This document shows, piece after piece, positions 1 to 10,510 of a DNA stretch of 64,000 nt (positions are counted from its first letter, which is position 1; each line of letters starts with the position of its first letter). The position numbers were made by a program, and so were the translations under genes. The notes beneath the pieces are model-generated. The model made no database searches. It saw only the letters and a list, made by a program, of their open reading frames with translations, and had not been told where the DNA came from. The stretch comes from Salarias fasciatus (taxonomy: Eukaryota > Chordata > Actinopteri > Blenniiformes > Blenniidae), in contig NC_043760.1 in NCBI RefSeq assembly GCF_902148845.1, forward strand, positions 22,969,743 through 23,033,742, given 5' to 3'.

Positions 1-1
1 G

Positions 2-790
2 CATAGCAAACACAAGGCAAAGAAGCGGGAGAAGTCTCACAGTCGCAGTAAGAGTCGCGAGAAGAGCAGGAGGTCCAAAAGCAGAGAGAAGGGTCATAAG
101 CATAAAAGTGATGAGAAAAGAGGCCGGTCGAAGAGCAAAGACAAACATTCACGGAAGGAAAAGAAGGAAAAAGAGTCAGAGAGTGATCAGAAGGATAAAA
201 GTAAGGGTCATGAGTCTGACAAGAAACTTAAAGACGACGCGAAAGGAAGGAATGGTGAAAGCGCCAGGACGAAATCCAAAAGCAAGGAGAGAACTACAAA
301 AGATGCTCGCAGATCGAGAAGCCGAAGCAAGGACAAAGGGTCGAAAGATAAGGACGAGAAACGAGACAAAGACAGAGAGCGAGGCCGAGACCGCCGGAGT
401 CAAGACAGGAGCCGAGAGAGCAAGAGGAGAGGGACGTCCAGGGACAAAGAGCGCCGGTCCAGGAGTCCAGACCGGAGCAAGACCAGAGACGGCCACCGGG
501 GCCGGCGCTCCCGGAGCAGGAGCAGCAGGAGGCGGCACAGCAGGGAGCGCTCGTCCCACCGGAGAGACAAGGACCGGAGGCGCAGCAGCAGCAGCAGCTC
601 CTCCTCCTCCTCTTCCTCCGACAGCGACAGAGACAAGAGGAAGAGCCACAAACGGAGAGCCAGGAGCGCCTCAAGGTCAAAAGACCGGCGGAACCGGGCC
701 AGATCCAGATCAAACAGCGCGAAAGGCAGGGATAAGAACGACAGCAGGAAGAATCGGTCCAGCTCCAGCTCCAGCTCCGACAGCGACTGA
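2..790 (+). CDS. ppig: PPIG (cyclophilin G), C-terminal Arg/Ser-rich part, 5' end outside window
   Basis: An open frame enters from the left edge (codons from base 2) and stops at TGA 788-790. It has no usable internal ATG, so simple ORF finding misses it. The 262 residues are almost all K, R, S, E and D: KS/RS/SR dipeptides throughout, SRSPDRS near the middle, a serine run at about 597-622, and the terminus SSSDSD. RS domains of this kind occur in splicing-associated proteins and sit in nuclear speckles. PPIG has an N-terminal cyclophilin peptidyl-prolyl isomerase domain and a long RS tail that contacts RNA polymerase II and SR proteins. The cyclophilin domain is outside the window, so the name rests on the RS tail plus neighbours: in human 2q31.1 PPIG lies next to CCDC173/CFAP210, KLHL23 and SSB. 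It faces CFAP210 tail to tail. Another RS protein cannot be excluded from this sequence alone. Confidence 0.72.
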   Translation, partial: HSKHKAKKREKSHSRSKSREKSRRSKSREKGHKHKSDEKRGRSKSKDKHSRKEKKEKESESDQKDKSKGHESDKKLKDDAKGRNGESARTKSKSKERTTKDARRSRSRSKDKGSKDKDEKRDKDRERGRDRRSQDRSRESKRRGTSRDKERRSRSPDRSKTRDGHRGRRSRSRSSRRRHSRERSSHRRDKDRRRSSSSSSSSSSSSDSDRDKRKSHKRRARSASRSKDRRNRARSRSNSAKGRDKNDSRKNRSSSSSSSDSD

Positions 791-1335
791 ACCTGCCGGG
801 ACCTGTTTGATCCGATGCTGCATGAAAGCAGCGATAGATAGATCCTCTCATCGATTGATCTGCTCAGACTCTTCGATTAGCTGATCTGTGGACGACGTGC
901 TGAAGCTGCTGCTGGATTCATGACAGTTAGTCCAGAATGATTCCTTCACATAACACTTACTGTCAGTTCGTGATTTTGTTCTGTTCCTTTCCTTGGCGAT
1001 TGTTTTGGTTGAACCGTTGCCTTCATTCTGTTTTGTTTTGTTTTTATAAGAAGACTGTTGTTTTCTCCTGAGTTATTTTTATGGCCAATCCAGAGAGTAA
1101 TCGTCAAAATGCATGCATATGTTTCCTTCTTCGGCAGTCTGTCGACGTTCTGTTTTGACATCTGAAATGCTTTACTGTAATCTTGTTTAGCTTTTTTTTT
1201 TTTTTTTTTTTTTATTCGAACTCCGTCATGGTTATCTTGGTTAACACAGTAAGAAGTGTATGAATCCTGTTTTGAGTCCTCAGACCTCTGCTGAGGCCTT
1301 CAAGGAAATAAAAGACGTGTTTTGATTTTCACCAG
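791..1335 (+). other. PPIG 3' UTR and poly(A) signal
   Basis: After the stop there is AT-rich non-coding sequence with a T run at about 1192-1213. A canonical AATAAA lies at 1307-1312, followed by GT-rich sequence. This predicts mRNA cleavage near 1330, about 80 bp before the CFAP210 stop codon on the other strand. The longer open frames overlapping 108-884 are not conserved-looking and follow from the RS codon bias. Confidence 0.6.
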
Positions 1336-1409
1336 TTTTATTGTGTAAATTACTTAATCATCAAAACACAAACACACTGAAAGTACTGTGAAAACCCTCC
1401 TGATCTTGA

Positions 1410-4232
1410 TCACCACGTGAATCCCAGTCTCTTCTTGGCGTCCTGGATGTCTGCCGGCTCGTGAAGCTTCCTGATGTCCTCTGTCGTCCCGGAGACGTAG
1501 TTGGGCATCTGAGCGCCGCTGCCGTCCTGAACCAGATAGCTTTTCCTGACCGCTCTGACGGGACCGGGCCCCCCTCCGAACCCTTCCCTCGCAGCCTTGC
1601 AGAGCGGGAAGACGTTCCTCTGAGCCTCGGCCGCCACGCTGATCACGCCGTGCGAATACTGCTGGAACTGCCTGTCCTCCATGGCGGCCAGCTCGGCGTT
1701 CCTCACTTCGAGTTCCTGCTCCTCCAGTCTCAGCTGCTCTCGCCGCACACTCTTTTCAACCTGCAGTTGACCCGATTCAAATCAAACAAGTCACTTTCTG
1801 AAGGAAATGCCCACTTTTTTTAAATTATCTATTTAATGATATTCCAGTAGATTTCAACATTACCATCTGTGAGGCGTTGAAATCTTGTAATGATTTTTTA
1901 ATCGCTCGGAGTTTCTTTGCCTGCAGTTCTTGTTTCTCTGAAGATATCCTGAGCATCTCTTTCCTGGCCTGCAGTTCGTCTTGCTTCTTCTGCTTGTCCA
2001 GTTTGTCCCTCTGCTCCTTTTCTTGTTGCTAGGGAGACAGATTTTTTTTTTTTTTAAATAACCAATAAATCAAGTTGATTTTCACAACACTCGTATTAAA
2101 AACCAAACTCTTGTGTTACCAGGAGTTCTCTCTGTTGAGCGATGGATTTCAGCATGGCGGCCCTCTTTTCCTCCTCCTTCAGCCGCAGCAGAGCCTCCTT
2201 CCTGTCCTGCTCCGCCACGGCCCGAGCGATCCTCTCCTCCTCGCTGCTGGTTTGCTGCTGCTGTGTGACGACCAGACTGTTCAGGATCCTCTCTCTGCGC
2301 GTCTGAGCCTCTCTGAAGAAGAAGAAAAATCATGTACTAAATCCAAAAAAAAACACCTCCAGAAGACAAATCCCAGACATAGTTTGCAACTGTCATTTAG
2401 CTGAGTCTCACTGAAGCAGCTCTTTTTCTTTTTCTTTGCGCAGCTTCATCATTTTCTGTTTGGTGGAGAGAAAAACTTTCCTTTTTTCCTCCTCGGCTTC
2501 CTGTTTCTGGGCCTCCAAGGCTCTCATGAGGTCTCTGTTGGCGATGTGCTCCTGGAAATAGACAGTGCAGACCATTAAACCTCCTGATTCCTGATTCTGG
2601 AGGTAGAGGTGTATTTATGACCCATGACCCCACCAGGTGAGCGCGCATGAGGTTCCTCTTCTCGGTTTCTTGTTTCTCCGACTCCATTCTGTGTTCCCAC
2701 TGGTAGAGCTCTTGTAAACGCTGGATTTCCTCCCCTTCCTTCTTGCTCTCCAGCTTCTCTCGCTCTTTAGCAGCTTCATTTTCTCTTATTCTGACGAAAA
2801 GGAGCCGTGCAGTTTGACACAGTGACTGTAATCACTTTTTAAGAACCAAATTGCAAAAAGCTGACAGTATAAATGAAGAGTTTAATGATTCTTACCGATG
2901 TTTCAGTTCTTCTGCGACGGCCTCGCTGTCATGCCTTCTCTGCTCGGCTTTCTCCTGCTCTTTCCTGGAAGCCTCTTCCTCTTTGGTCTTCACCACATCC
3001 AGGAACATTTTGTTCGTGTCTTTTGTGGCACTCTTGATTCGTTTCTTGAGCTCAAGTTGCGCCTCCCTCTCCTTCAGCACCTCTGTCAGCAGGAGAGCGC
3101 TCTACAGGGAAAGAAATGAGTCCATCATCTCAGAAGTCTCATGTCCAAGTTAAGAATACCTAAACGGTACTAACATGTAATCCTTTGACCCGGTTGGTTT
3201 GGTAATAAAGCTGAGTTTTAGCTTTTTCGATGGCCTCTCTCCTCTTTTGTTCCTGGTATTTTGCCTCTTCGATGTCGATCTGCTTCCTTTTCTCCTCCTC
3301 AATCTGCTCTCGGATCTTCTTTGCCTCCAGCTTCTTCTGCGTCTGACTCTGTGATCAGTGTTCACAGACGGTTCATTAACTTTTCACCTTTTGCGTGTTT
3401 GAGCATTCAGATCACTGCGGCAGACAGATGTGTAAAGGAAACGTACAGTGATGGTACTGGACCAGAGCTTGACCACCTCCTGCGACTGGAGGTGCAGGGC
3501 CTTCCTCCGCTCAGCCGCCTCTCTCATACGCTCCTCCTCTCTGTTCACCTGGTTCAGCTTATCCTGAATCTTCTGCCATTCAGCCTTCCTTAGAACGGTA
3601 ATTTGACGGAGGTCTGGTGGCTGAGTTATCCCATCAGCGTCCTCCGCTGGAGCTTAAAATGAGATGACACTTCAGTACATGCAATTCTTGAATGCATTTT
3701 TACACATAGAATTTGTGATGAAACCAGAATGCATAGACTGCTTTTATCCCCCCATAAATTTCTATTTGGATGGAATTTTAAAGATAAATCTTTCAACTAG
3801 AGGTTTTGGTTTAACAACAGGTTTATTTATAACACCTCTTAATATGATACAATCATCAGCTTACAACTGAATACAGATTACATTATCTGAAGCAAAGCCA
3901 AATTATCAATATGACACTTTTCAGACCTTAAAATGTAACTTAAAGTGCTTAAACTGAAAATATATTTTTGAACACAGTCAAATATTTAGAGTAATTCAAT
4001 TTAACCAGGAAGCGACTGAGACGCTTGAATATAAGTGGGTAAGATATAGTGGGCACTTTAAAAAGGGACTTAAACTGGATTTTGTTATCAATATTTCTTT
4101 CACAATTAAATCAATTCAACATGCGCTGCAGGACGAATATATTTGTGGTGTATTAGTTGAGAAAACTCCTTCAGATGGAAGTGTCAGTCACTTACCACGT
4201 TTCTCTGATCCTTGTTGTGCCTCTGCCGCCAT
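1410..4232 (-). CDS. cfap210: CFAP210 (CCDC173), ciliary microtubule inner protein, complete
   Basis: Nine coding exons on the minus strand, in transcript order: 4232-4196, 3652-3447, 3342-3175, 3101-2896, 2790-2634, 2551-2412, 2312-2120, 2028-1864, 1760-1410. They sum to 1623 nt, 540 residues; I recall human CCDC173 at about 552. The protein starts MAAEAQQGSEKRAPAED and ends KKRLGFTW. It is almost wholly charged alpha-helical coiled coil (runs such as EEEKRAAM and KEKEKELLQ), with no catalytic domain. The ITVLRKAEW...QSQEVVKLW stretch near residues 28-80 matches my memory of the family. CFAP210 is a microtubule inner protein of the axonemal doublet in motile cilia and flagella. All introns are short and GT-AG. 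The start was chosen as the first ATG, with a purine at -3, in a short first exon typical of this gene. Confidence 0.88.
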
Positions 4233-5640
4233 CTGCATTTACTATTGATTATAGAAAAAGAAACGCGCCCAATTGGAACGATAAACAATAAAAGATTAAT
4301 GTTAAATGTAGTGATCTAACACACTCCTAAGTTCCGACAAGTCCTCTGAACGCAGCTTTAGTTTGTGGTCTCCTAGCAATGGCTGAACCAATCAGAGGCC
4401 TTTCCTCTGAGTACCGCGAGGGGGCAATCTACAGTCTACTCTACTTTATCGCCTGTTTTTCTTTTTCTTTTTTTCATAATGCTTAAAATCCAACAGAAGA
4501 AAGCTTCAGTGGCTGTATAAAGACAGCAAGTTGGGACATAATAACAGATGAGATAAAACCAGGACACACACTGACCACAACACTGACAGATGGAGTAAAT
4601 TACAACAGTCAACACTGAGATAATGGAGCATCATGTGCTCCCAATGAGTGTGATGATGGACGGTGTGTGTCACATCAAGGCTGTTCAACCAGGGCTCATT
4701 ATAAGACATCTTGTTCACAGTATTTGTGTATTTTGTGAATATATATTGTACCTCGGCTGATTTTAAAATTGTTTGTGAAATACAAAAAGACCAAACAGGA
4801 GTGCTTCCATCCATTCATTCATCTTCTATAAAAGCTTTAAGTCCTGAAGTCGATCCAGCTGACACACTGAGCGAAGGCCACGTGGAGCTTATTTGTAGAG
4901 TTTGGGCGTGACCTGATTTAACCCATTCAGTTATTTAACAGCTTGATAAAAGGCTGGTTTTCAGTTTCTTTTTTTTTTTTCCACAATGGAAAACTAAAGC
5001 TTCAAGCTGTTATCATAAAAGGCAACGTTCAGACTTTGGTAATGGAGGATTTATTTACCTGGGCGACACAGCGGTGCAGTGGTCAGTGCTCTCAGAAGGG
5101 CTCAAACACCACGCAGCTGGCCTTTTCTGTGTAAAGCTTTGCATGATCTTCCTTTCTGTGTGGGTTTCTGTGTGATAACCTCATTGGTGACCCTAAATTG
5201 CCACTGGGTGTAAATGTGAGTGTGTGCGGTTGTGTTTGCCCAGCGATGACCTGATGACCTGTCTGTGTGTATCCTGCCCTGCTCATAGTAAACAGATGGC
5301 TCCAGGGCAATGCAACCCTGCACAGGAGAAAATCAATACAGAAGCTGGATTGATGGAATATTTTCCTGATTTGTTGTGATGATGGAAATTTAATGAATGA
5401 GATTTTTAAAATGTTTATAAATGGACTTGCTGATAACATCCCATGTATTTGTATCCTTTATCTGGATGATATTTTTTTAAAATTCTAATAAACTGTATAT
5501 ATTTGTACTTTTTTCCCTTTCTTTTTCTCTTTTAACCACTGATTTGCACACACATCTGTACTCTCTGTTCTTGCTTGGTAGGGGGAAAAAAAGTTTTGCT
5601 GATTAGATTTGTTTTGATTGATTGCGTGAAGGTCTCGTGC
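4233..5640. other. Intergenic region between CFAP210 and PHGDH
   Basis: The CFAP210 promoter should lie just above 4232 (4240-4420, with AATCAGAGG and CpGs near 4410). The rest is AT-rich. It contains one dispersed repeat copy (about 5060-5356), listed separately. No convincing coding exon was seen. Confidence 0.5.
5060..5356 (+). repeat. Degenerate copy of a common fish interspersed repeat
   Basis: Begins GGGCGACACAGCGGTGCAG and contains the phrases CCTTTTCTGTGTAAAGCTTTG, GTGACCCTAAATTGCC, a TGTGAGTGTGTG stretch, CCTGCCCTGCTC and GGATTGATGGA, in that order. This series of phrases is familiar from a very abundant teleost dispersed repeat. I recognise it from memory and cannot assign a Repbase name. 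A truncated reverse-orientation copy lies near 34033-34132. Confidence 0.6.
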
Positions 5641-5957
5641 ACTAACTCCACAGACAGATGGAGCGGTGTGCTGCACGCACGAGGCGTGATCCCGGCAGTG
5701 GGTGGATGTTTCAGCCGGTCCGGATCTCCGGATCTGATTCGCGTGGACGAGTCAGGGCAGGAGGCTCGCGAGGGAGGCGGGTTCACGTCGGAAGAGGGCC
5801 GTCTTTACCGAAGACAGCCATTCAAAACCAACAGAGAGGGAAAGCGAGCGACTCCCCCCCGTGTCTGTCCATCACTTCACCCGGCCGCCAAACCAGCCTC
5901 CGATCCCCCCGGCGGACCAGCACGCAGCAGAAGCCACCGCGCACGGAAAGCACCAAG
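5641..5957 (+). promoter_or_regulatory. PHGDH 5' UTR / promoter-proximal GC-rich region
   Basis: The composition changes sharply to CpG-rich sequence from about 5640 up to the PHGDH start, as expected for a housekeeping first exon. The frame of PHGDH stays open back to an ATG at 5658, discussed as a finding. The annotated start at 5958 has A at -3 and G at +4, a strong initiation context. Confidence 0.55.
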
Positions 5958-8900
5958 ATGGCCCCGATCTCCATCCAGACCGTGCTCATCAGTGAAAGTG
6001 TGGATCCCCGCTGCAGGGCCATTTTGGAGGAAAATGGCATCCGAGTGACGGAGAAGCAGAACATGACTGAGGCTGAGCTGATCGCGGACATTAAGGTGAG
6101 AACTCTTTGTATCCCTGCTGAAAAAAACTGCCTTGTTCCATTATGGTTGATTTAGCAACGATTTCCCAACAAAAGTTTACGCACGCGCTTCAGTCAGCAT
6201 CGCCGAAAAGCGAGCGCGAGCTGCAGAAGTCTAATGAAAGCTTCAAGCCGGGCAGGTTCCACACTTTTTCTCCCACTTTAGAGCCTAATCCGAGCCGTGT
6301 GCACGGTTTTCCGGGGCGGCGTGACAGTGAGGCGTGCAGGGAATCCGGTGTGTTCGCTTCGTACCGCCCATTGCAAAGCTGATGCAACTCATCCCACACT
6401 TTACCGGTCTGCTTTCCCATCATCACTGCCGCTGTGCCTCTGAGCCACATGCTGGGAACAGGAACAGCATCCGTGTCAGATATCTTTGTGTTAAATTCAC
6501 TGCAAGTGTACTGTAATGATCCCTATGCGAAACTGTCTGAAGTGCAGCATTGATTCCAGTTTTTCTAGAGAAGAAATAACCTTAAAGTTTAATCAAAGTC
6601 ATAAGTCAGATTGTAAGCTAAGTTTATATTTTAATTTTCAAACATCTGCACTGCATTATCTCAATCAGACCAGTTCATTAGGCGGCATTAGTGGGTCACT
6701 CAAATAGACAATGTGTGTTTTGTTCAGCTTAGTTTAACATCTGTCAGAGATGTGGCTGCATTTTCAAATTGTTTGTTCTTCCTATTCCATCTGCCCTTCT
6801 TATTAGTCTGAGGACAGAAGCTTGTTAATTTTACTATCCATCTAATTAGAGATAAGTCGCCTATTTTACACATATTGCACCGTAAAGCTTTTTGTTTTGA
6901 TTGACCAGTGAAATTCACCACCATAGAAAGTGGCTTTTCTGTATATGGAGGCCTAAATAAATGTTGACAGCAATTCAAAAGAAAAACCTGCCTTAGATCT
7001 AAAGTTATATATTCCTCGGTTATTTTGTTAGATAGGGACCAAACTTAATCCATGTTTCAATGACAACTCAATAAACTGGTGCAAAACCAGGATTTACTTA
7101 AGCAAGCAGCACTCATTGATCAGTAATAGTTCATCCCGTTTGACGAAATACTGATAGATATTTACTATCATCCCAAAACCAAATCTGACATTCTGAATTA
7201 ATTGCCACTCTTATGACTATCTGAAGCTGTGATGACAAAACAAATAGATGAATGAATGAAATGAATAAGTAAAAAATAAGGTAATCAAACACACCTGAGC
7301 AGATTGACCTCTTAAATAAAAGCCATTTGTTTATTTTTCCTTCACTCTTCTAATCTCAGAACTACGACGGCCTCGTGGTGAGATCTGCTACCAAGGTAAC
7401 GGCTGCTGTTATCAATGCTGCCGATAATCTGAAGATCATCGGCAGAGCTGGGACCGGCGTGGACAACGTGGATGTTGAGGCTGCTACCAGAAAGAGCATC
7501 ATCGTCATGAAGTAAGTCTTGGGTTCACGCACAGATTTACATCACCGTGCAAGCGTGACGTGACATACTGACCGTTAGATCTTTATTTTTCCAAGCACTC
7601 CGAGTGGGAACACCATCAGCGCTGCAGAGCTGACCTGCGCCCTGCTGATGAGCCTCTCCAGGCAAGAGGATTCATGTTTTCTTATCCACTGAATAAACAT
7701 TTTCTGACATTCTAAGTTTGTTGAGATTCAGTAAAACTCCATTAATATAGAGATTTATTTATGTTTTTATTTAGACATGTACCCCAAGCTGCCATGTCCA
7801 TGAAACAGGGGAAATGGGATCGTAAAAAGGTGAGCAGAGCTCCAGCTTCTATGTGCTGTAGTGCACAAAGCAGTTATTGTTGCGTGGTTGGTTCCGTTGT
7901 TGTTACGCTTGCCGGTAATCAGATGTGACACTTGAAGCTGTGCAGTGTGTCGACGCGGCTATTGGGGTCACCGCTGCGATGTTGATTTTGCAGTTCATGG
8001 GCGCCGAGCTGTACGGCAAGGTGCTCGGAATCGTTGGACTTGGAAGGATTGGGAAGGAGGTCGCCTCAAGAATGCAGTCGTTTGGCATGAAGGTGTGTGA
8101 ACTCACACACTTCTCAGTGGAGAAGAGGGTTGGATTACTTGAATGAAAGAAATAATCAGATGGACTTATCTTTCTAGACTATCGGCTATGATCCAATCAC
8201 TCCTCCCGAGGTGACGGCCAGCTGGGGCGTCCTGCAGATGTCTCTGGAGGAGCTCTGGCCTCAGTGTGACTACATTACCGTCCACACTCCCCTCATGCCC
8301 TCTACTGTTGGTGAGCATCACTCCGGTGCACCCTGACAAAAATGTAAACGCACTCTGAGAGGATTGGGTTTGATTTTTGACGACGTTGAATCCACGCGTG
8401 TCTCTTTTTGTGTGTAAAGGTCTGCTTAACGATGAAACCTTCGGAAAGTGCAAGCGAGGAGTGAAGGTTGTGAACTGTGCCAGAGGGGGCATCATTGACG
8501 AGGCTGCTCTGCTCAGAGCGCTGGAGTCTGGACAGTGCGGCGGAGCGGGACTCGATGTCTTTGTTGAGGTACAGTCGGATTCTGTTTTCTCACAAATAAA
8601 AACTCTCCGCTCTGCTTCACTGTGTACATCTTTCTTCAGTATGAATGGAAGAAATGCTGTGGATCTCATCTTGCTTTCGTGTCTTTTGGACACAGGAGCC
8701 GCCTAAGAACCGCTCTCTTATCGACCATCCCAACGTCATCAGCTGCCCTCACCTGGGAGCCAGTACGAAGGAGGCTCAGGCTCGCTGCGGGATGGACATC
8801 GCCGTGCAGATCGTGGAGATGGTGAAAGGCAAGAACCTGGTCGGAGCAGTAAGTTATTCTCAGCAGCTTTATGTCTCTCTGTCGAAGAAATGACCTGCAA

Positions 8901-10267
8901 ACCTTGAGCTTGTAAAGTTGTTGAAGGACTTAACAGAGATATGCAGGATGGGGTTTCGGAAACTGTAGTGTAGGAGAAATATTTTCTATCTTCAAACAAA
9001 AAAAAAAAGAATACAAAGCAGTGAATCAGGATGTTTGACCTTCAAGAGCTTGAATCATCTACTGGACTAAATTTAAAAAATTCTGCACGGTGTGTAAGAC
9101 AGTATTTTGAAGGCTGATTGGTCATTATTCTGCCCGTTATTCACTAGTCTTTGATTCGCCTCACCTGCTAACCTATGCTCTCTCATCGCCTCTTGTGGCC
9201 CTTGTAGGTAAATGCACAGGTTTTGGCCAACACCTTCTCGCAGGAATCTCAGCAACTCATCAAACTTGGAGAAGCTGTTGGCGCTGTGCTGAAGTCCTGC
9301 ATTGCCTCTAACGCACCGCCAAGCCACGTTGAAATCAGTACTAAAGGTATAGGTTACCCGTTTAATCATATATTATTGTCCCATTAACAGCAGGTAAGTG
9401 AGAGAAATAAGTATCACTGAATACTACGTACCATTCTCTACTAACCAGGCGACTCGATGAAGTCCTCCACCGGATACATGACGTCCGCTGTGCTCGTCGG
9501 CCTCGTCAATCGGCAGTCTGGGTGTTGCCCAAACCTCATCAATGTCCTGAGTCTCGCCAAGGAGAGTGGAATCACGGTACGACATCCACTCCTCAGTGAC
9601 ACAATAAAGACCGTGCGTCTTGGAAATCAAACTCAAATTCACATGAACTGCCGCTTCAGGTAAACCAGTCCCACTACGCGTCTGACGGGGCGGCCGAAGG
9701 CGTGTGCAAAGTGGAGATCACGGCCAGTAGCGGCCGCCATAACGCCGTGGGTTCAGTCCGGGGCGGCGTGGCCGTCCTGCTGCAGCTGAACGACAGCAGG
9801 TTCAGACAGCCCATCTCACTCTCCGGAAATCTGTTGTTCTTCAAGGCTTCGGCTGATCCGCAGCTCCTCACCTCACTGGCCGGTAAGAGAATAAAGGAGG
9901 CTTACTTTCAAGCAGTTCATGCCCGGAATCACACATTTCTTTCATCATTTACTGAGAACTAACTGCTTGTTTGTTGAAAACACTCTGCAACATACCTGAT
10001 CTCAAATGAAATGATGATTTCCTGGAAGCACAATGGTCTTGAGTATTCAACTGTGGTTTAACTGTCTTTCTTAAATCCTCACCGGTCGTGTTTGCCTTTT
10101 GTTCTCGTGTAGGATTGCTGGCCGCAGAGGGAGTGCAGATAGAGTCATTCAGCGGTCCTGAAAACCACACTGGGGACCAGTGGTTTTGTGTGGGGCTGTC
10201 GGCTCTCCTGAAAGATGTCAGCGCGCTGAAGCCCTTGGTTAACGATGCGGCCCAGCTCAGCATTTAA
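5958..10267 (+). CDS. phgdh: PHGDH, D-3-phosphoglycerate dehydrogenase, complete
   Basis: Twelve coding exons: 5958-6095, 7360-7511, 7596-7661, 7775-7829, 7994-8092, 8178-8310, 8420-8568, 8696-8848, 9208-9346, 9449-9576, 9660-9882, 10113-10267. They sum to 1590 nt, 529 residues (human 533). The enzyme oxidises 3-phosphoglycerate to 3-phosphohydroxypyruvate with NAD+, the first step of cytosolic serine synthesis. Visible hallmarks: the Rossmann glycine motif GLGRIG at about residue 155, NCARGG carrying the substrate-binding Arg, the Glu in FVEEPP, and the catalytic His in PHLGAST at about residue 283. The long C-terminal half (regulatory domains) continues to the end DAAQLSI. Start [16 protein letters not shown] aligns with vertebrate PHGDH. 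Intron 3 has a GC donor (7661|GCAAGA). The same frame is open for 100 codons upstream of the start. Gene identity is very secure. Confidence 0.96.
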
Positions 10268-10510
10268 ATGAAAGCAGCAACGCTCGAACAGAGGAACGTT
10301 CAAGTGTCCGAAACTGACCACATTTTCTAGAGTGTCTAATGTAACGGCTCTGTCGCTGCTTTTTGTGTTTACAGCTAACAACTTGTGCAGAAGTTGAAAC
10401 CTCTTAACCCTTTAAAAGCTGCATTTTGATAACATTCCACTGTCTAGGGTTTTTTTCTTTTTTTGAGCTTCTTGAAGTACATAAAATAAAATGCAATTGC
10501 TATGTAGGGT
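10268..10510 (+). other. PHGDH 3' UTR with poly(A) signal
   Basis: Non-coding sequence after the PHGDH stop. An AATAAA lies at 10485-10490 within ATAAAATAAA, predicting cleavage near 10505. No other signal in the first 250 bp is as good. Confidence 0.5.

Noticed and set aside
108-884. Long open frames of 157-258 codons on both strands over the PPIG tail
   Set aside because: They are shadows of the Arg/Ser codon repeats. The true RS frame (2-790) has no internal ATG. Proteins of the shadow frames are low complexity with no family likeness.
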